Source: UBA4717 sp002404395 (lineage in GTDB: Bacteria; Bacillota; Clostridia; Oscillospirales; CAG-272). From it: 8,189 nucleotides of DNA. The first letter of the stretch is position 1. Every line of letters begins with the position of its first letter. The DNA is taken from assembly GCA_937902275.1 (NCBI GenBank), contig CALFNW010000054.1, positions 1 to 8,189 on the forward strand, read 5' to 3'. Shown in pieces: positions 6,430 to 8,189 of this stretch. The notes below the pieces were generated by a model. It did no database searches. It was not told the origin of the DNA and was given only the letters and a program-made list of their open reading frames with translations. A program made the translations under genes and the position numbers.

Positions 6430-8022
6430 TCAAAGTGTTGCGAATTTTTTTGAACCTTTTGCGATTATCCACCAAAGCATGAGTGCCAGCGCGAGCACAA
6501 GCAGTGTGCAACAGATCGCCGCATATACAAGCGGGTGGATCAGATCACCGAGGAACAAGTAAGGTATTCCGAGCAGGGGCGCAAAAAACATTCCGCCGAG
6601 CAAGGTTACTGTGACGCTCAGACTTTGCTTGACCGGAACCGTTTCGTTTTTCCATGTCAGATTCGGCGCTGCAAGGTTCATTATAAGTCCGAATGCTCCC
6701 GTGAATGCAGCATACACGAGCGGAAGAAGGATTAAAACGATCACCTCCGGCAGGTTGCAGTCCAAAACTATAGCGGCGCACACCGAGCAGAATATAACGC
6801 ATGGTGCGGCAATTGTCACATGGAGCCTGAGCTTGGCGAGCAATAGTCTGCCTGACGGTATCGGCAGGGATTGCGCAAGCCAGATGCTTTTGCCTTCAAG
6901 AGATATCGACGGAGCGGTAATATCGATCATTGATGTGACCATGCAGATCGCCGCGGCGGCTATAAGCACGGCAAGCGGCTTTGAATCTACTAAGGCAAGC
7001 ATTTCGTTTATTGTCTGAGCTTTTATAAGCAAGAATATGCCGAGCGCGGGCATAAAGAGTGCGCCCAGAGCACAGTTGAGCATATAGATCGGACATGTTG
7101 TAAAGCGTTTGCGTTCTTTGAACAGAAGTGCGGAGTCCAGGCTCATCGGCTTGAGTTTGCGCTTTGCGTCAGTATGCTTTTTCGCGTCGGACAACGCGGC
7201 GGCACGGGCAAGCGCGAAAAATGAGCGGTTAAGCACATAATAGACTGCGGCAAATACGGCGACAATCATAAGCGTGAAGATCAACAGCGAGAGCAGATCT
7301 CCGCACGCCGCCTTGCCCATGATATACAGCGGATAGATCTTGCCGAGCTTGCTTTCTATCAATTCGGCATTTGCAGTTATTGAAGTTAATATTTCATTTG
7401 CTCTGAAGTATACATAGTAATATACAATAATAAAGAGCAACGACACCGCGACGGTGGCAAAGCTTTTGTTTTTTAATTTAGATGATATTTTTGCGACGGC
7501 GTATCCGAGAATGCATGAGAGGGTCAATATGAACATTGATATGACTATCATTACCGTAATTCCGGATATGACGGTTAAAGGACGGCTGTCCGCAAAAATT
7601 GAATATGCGAGCAAAGCAGGGACAAAAACGATTGCCTCGTATATCAAGCTCCACATCCATACTCCGAAGAGCCGCGCGCATATTATGTATATCGGTTTGA
7701 TCGGCATTGCAAGCAGCATATCATTGTCTTTGGCTTTGTAAAGGGAAGCATAGGTATTAAATACGCTGCCGAATATCCCGAGCATTATCGAAATAAGCCC
7801 CATAATTGCATAAAACAACCAATCAAAACCCATTTCGTGAAATGGAACACAGAGACTTTGGGCGGTAAAGAAGAAAACGACCCCGAGCGTCGCAAACAAT
7901 GCAAGGTAGATAAGCACAAGCATTATAATACCGGGAAGCTTGCGCCGTTTTCCGCTCTTTCGGTTTATAAGCAGCCATGTGTTGGTTTCCATTAACTGCT
8001 TTTTTAAAAGTGCTTTAAACAT
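6430..8022 (-). CDS. ABC-2-like transporter permease, about 12 TM
   Basis: A 530-residue polytopic membrane protein. The basic N-terminus (FKALLKKQLMETNTW, then NRKSGKRRK) is followed by about twelve hydrophobic segments, six on each side of a basic central loop (about 275-310). The stretch SISLEGKSIWLAQSLPIP (about 373-390) resembles a conserved segment of Bacillota ABC-2-like exporter permeases; the assignment is by resemblance, with no catalytic motif. It needs a separate ATPase, which is absent here and may lie upstream beyond 8189. I place the start at 8022. The ATG at 8034 belongs to the dispersed repeat (the other copy has ACG there) and has no ribosome binding site. GGA lies 7 nt upstream of the 8022 ATG, and that start is exactly as far from the palindrome as the ATPase start is. 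The regulator gene follows after 16 bp, so the gene probably shares a transcript with the two-component system. Confidence 0.8.
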   Translation of the reverse strand: MFKALLKKQLMETNTWLLINRKSGKRRKLPGIIMLVLIYLALFATLGVVFFFTAQSLCVPFHEMGFDWLFYAIMGLISIMLGIFGSVFNTYASLYKAKDNDMLLAMPIKPIYIICARLFGVWMWSLIYEAIVFVPALLAYSIFADSRPLTVISGITVMIVISMFILTLSCILGYAVAKISSKLKNKSFATVAVSLLFIIVYYYVYFRANEILTSITANAELIESKLGKIYPLYIMGKAACGDLLSLLIFTLMIVAVFAAVYYVLNRSFFALARAAALSDAKKHTDAKRKLKPMSLDSALLFKERKRFTTCPIYMLNCALGALFMPALGIFLLIKAQTINEMLALVDSKPLAVLIAAAAICMVTSMIDITAPSISLEGKSIWLAQSLPIPSGRLLLAKLRLHVTIAAPCVIFCSVCAAIVLDCNLPEVIVLILLPLVYAAFTGAFGLIMNLAAPNLTWKNETVPVKQSLSVTVTLLGGMFFAPLLGIPYLFLGDLIHPLVYAAICCTLLVLALALMLWWIIAKGSKKFATL

Positions 8023-8029
8023 AGTGTAA

Positions 8030-8060
8030 TCCATGTCGGCGAAGCCGACTCAAAAAAGCG
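8030..8060. repeat. Dispersed 31-bp palindromic repeat, copy 2
   Basis: This matches 4481-4511 with one mismatch and contains the same palindrome gtcggc-gaa-gccgac (8035-8049). The palindrome ends 12 nt before the preferred permease start codon at 8022, exactly the spacing seen at the ATPase gene. Confidence 0.7.
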
Positions 8061-8080
8061 TGTGCGAATCATGAGACTTC
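8035..8080. repeat. Direct repeat unit near right edge, first copy
   Basis: The palindrome and its A-rich tail are followed by gcgaatcatgagacttc, which recurs at 8173-8189. Start-to-start distance to the second copy is 110 bp. The two copies agree in the palindrome core and the 3' portion and differ mainly in the middle tail (8050-8058). Confidence 0.65.
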
Positions 8081-8133
8081 GCTTGCGGGGAATGTAAATT
8101 TCGCGCTGTGAGTTTGATTTTTGAAAATGATCG

Positions 8134-8168
8134 GCAGTTTTCGAGTCGGCGAAGCCGAAGAAAACTGC
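8134..8168. repeat. Long imperfect hairpin
   Basis: The outer arms gcagttttc (8134-8142) and gaaaactgc (8160-8168) pair over 9 bp. They enclose an inner stem tcggc-gaa-gccga (8146-8158), with a 3-by-1 internal loop. Neither strand has a T tract after the stem, so it is not a standard terminator. Confidence 0.6.
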
Positions 8169-8189
8169 GTGCGCGAATCATGAGACTTC
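8145..8189. repeat. Direct repeat unit near right edge, second copy (reaches window end)
   Basis: gtcggcgaagccga is followed by a changed tail and then by gcgaatcatgagacttc, identical to the end of the first copy. The match runs to the last base, so the repeat may continue or recur beyond the window. No promoter, gene or RNA family is recognised in 8081-8144. Confidence 0.6.

Noticed and set aside
8023..8034. ATG at 8034 as the start of the ABC-2 permease
   Set aside because: It directly abuts the palindrome, has no ribosome binding site, and corresponds to ACG in the other copy of the repeat at 4483-4485.
4682..8095. Shared gcggggaatg near 4682-4691 (minus strand) and 8086-8095 (plus strand)
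   Set aside because: Ten bases only, with no matching flanks and opposite orientation; likely chance.
8035..8189. CRISPR array
   Set aside because: Only two imperfect units with changed internal sequence are present, with no regular spacers and no cas genes in view.

Overview
The window looks like a chromosomal segment from a member of the Clostridia (Bacillota), probably a gut-type lineage. The grounds are AGGAGG-type ribosome binding sites, sigma-A-like promoters, base composition of moderate GC by eye, and a BceRS-BceAB-type peptide-sensing and detoxification module, which is characteristic of Bacillota. No gene here names a species. All seven convincing genes read on the minus strand, so the biological order runs from the right edge to the left edge.

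Right part (8189 to 5742 and on to 4718): an intergenic stretch with tandem repeats and palindromes (8023-8189) is followed by a 12-TM ABC-2-like permease (6430-8022). After 16 bp comes an OmpR-type response regulator (5742-6413), and after a further 28 bp a short two-TM intramembrane-sensing histidine kinase (4718-5713). The short gaps suggest one transcript. The permease's ATPase is not in the window and may lie beyond 8189.

Middle (4717 to 1670): a 244-bp regulatory gap follows the kinase. It holds a BceR-box-like inverted repeat, a TATAAT promoter and a structured leader. It drives a BceA-type ATPase (3715-4473) and, 5 bp later, a BceB-type ten-TM FtsX permease with a large extracellular domain (1670-3709). 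A strong 19-bp stem-loop terminator (1626-1666) ends the unit. The expected logic, known from the family, is that the BceAB transporter detects a cell-wall-active peptide, signals to the kinase in the membrane, and the phosphorylated regulator activates the transporter promoter. The substrate cannot be told from sequence.

Left part (1669 to 1): a very good extended -10 promoter (1533-1561) serves an HD-domain protein (908-1438), probably followed on the same transcript by a second, unrelated HD-domain hydrolase (156-743). At the left edge is a separate promoter region (89-117) with an operator-like inverted repeat, a hairpin at the predicted mRNA 5' end, a strong ribosome binding site and a 10-codon open frame (10-42).

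The most unusual pattern is non-coding. Compact palindromes with 6-bp stems and 3-nt loops sit 12-13 nt upstream of the start codons of three genes. Two of these belong to a nearly identical 31-bp dispersed repeat placed at exactly the same distance from the start codons of the two ABC-transporter transcription units.
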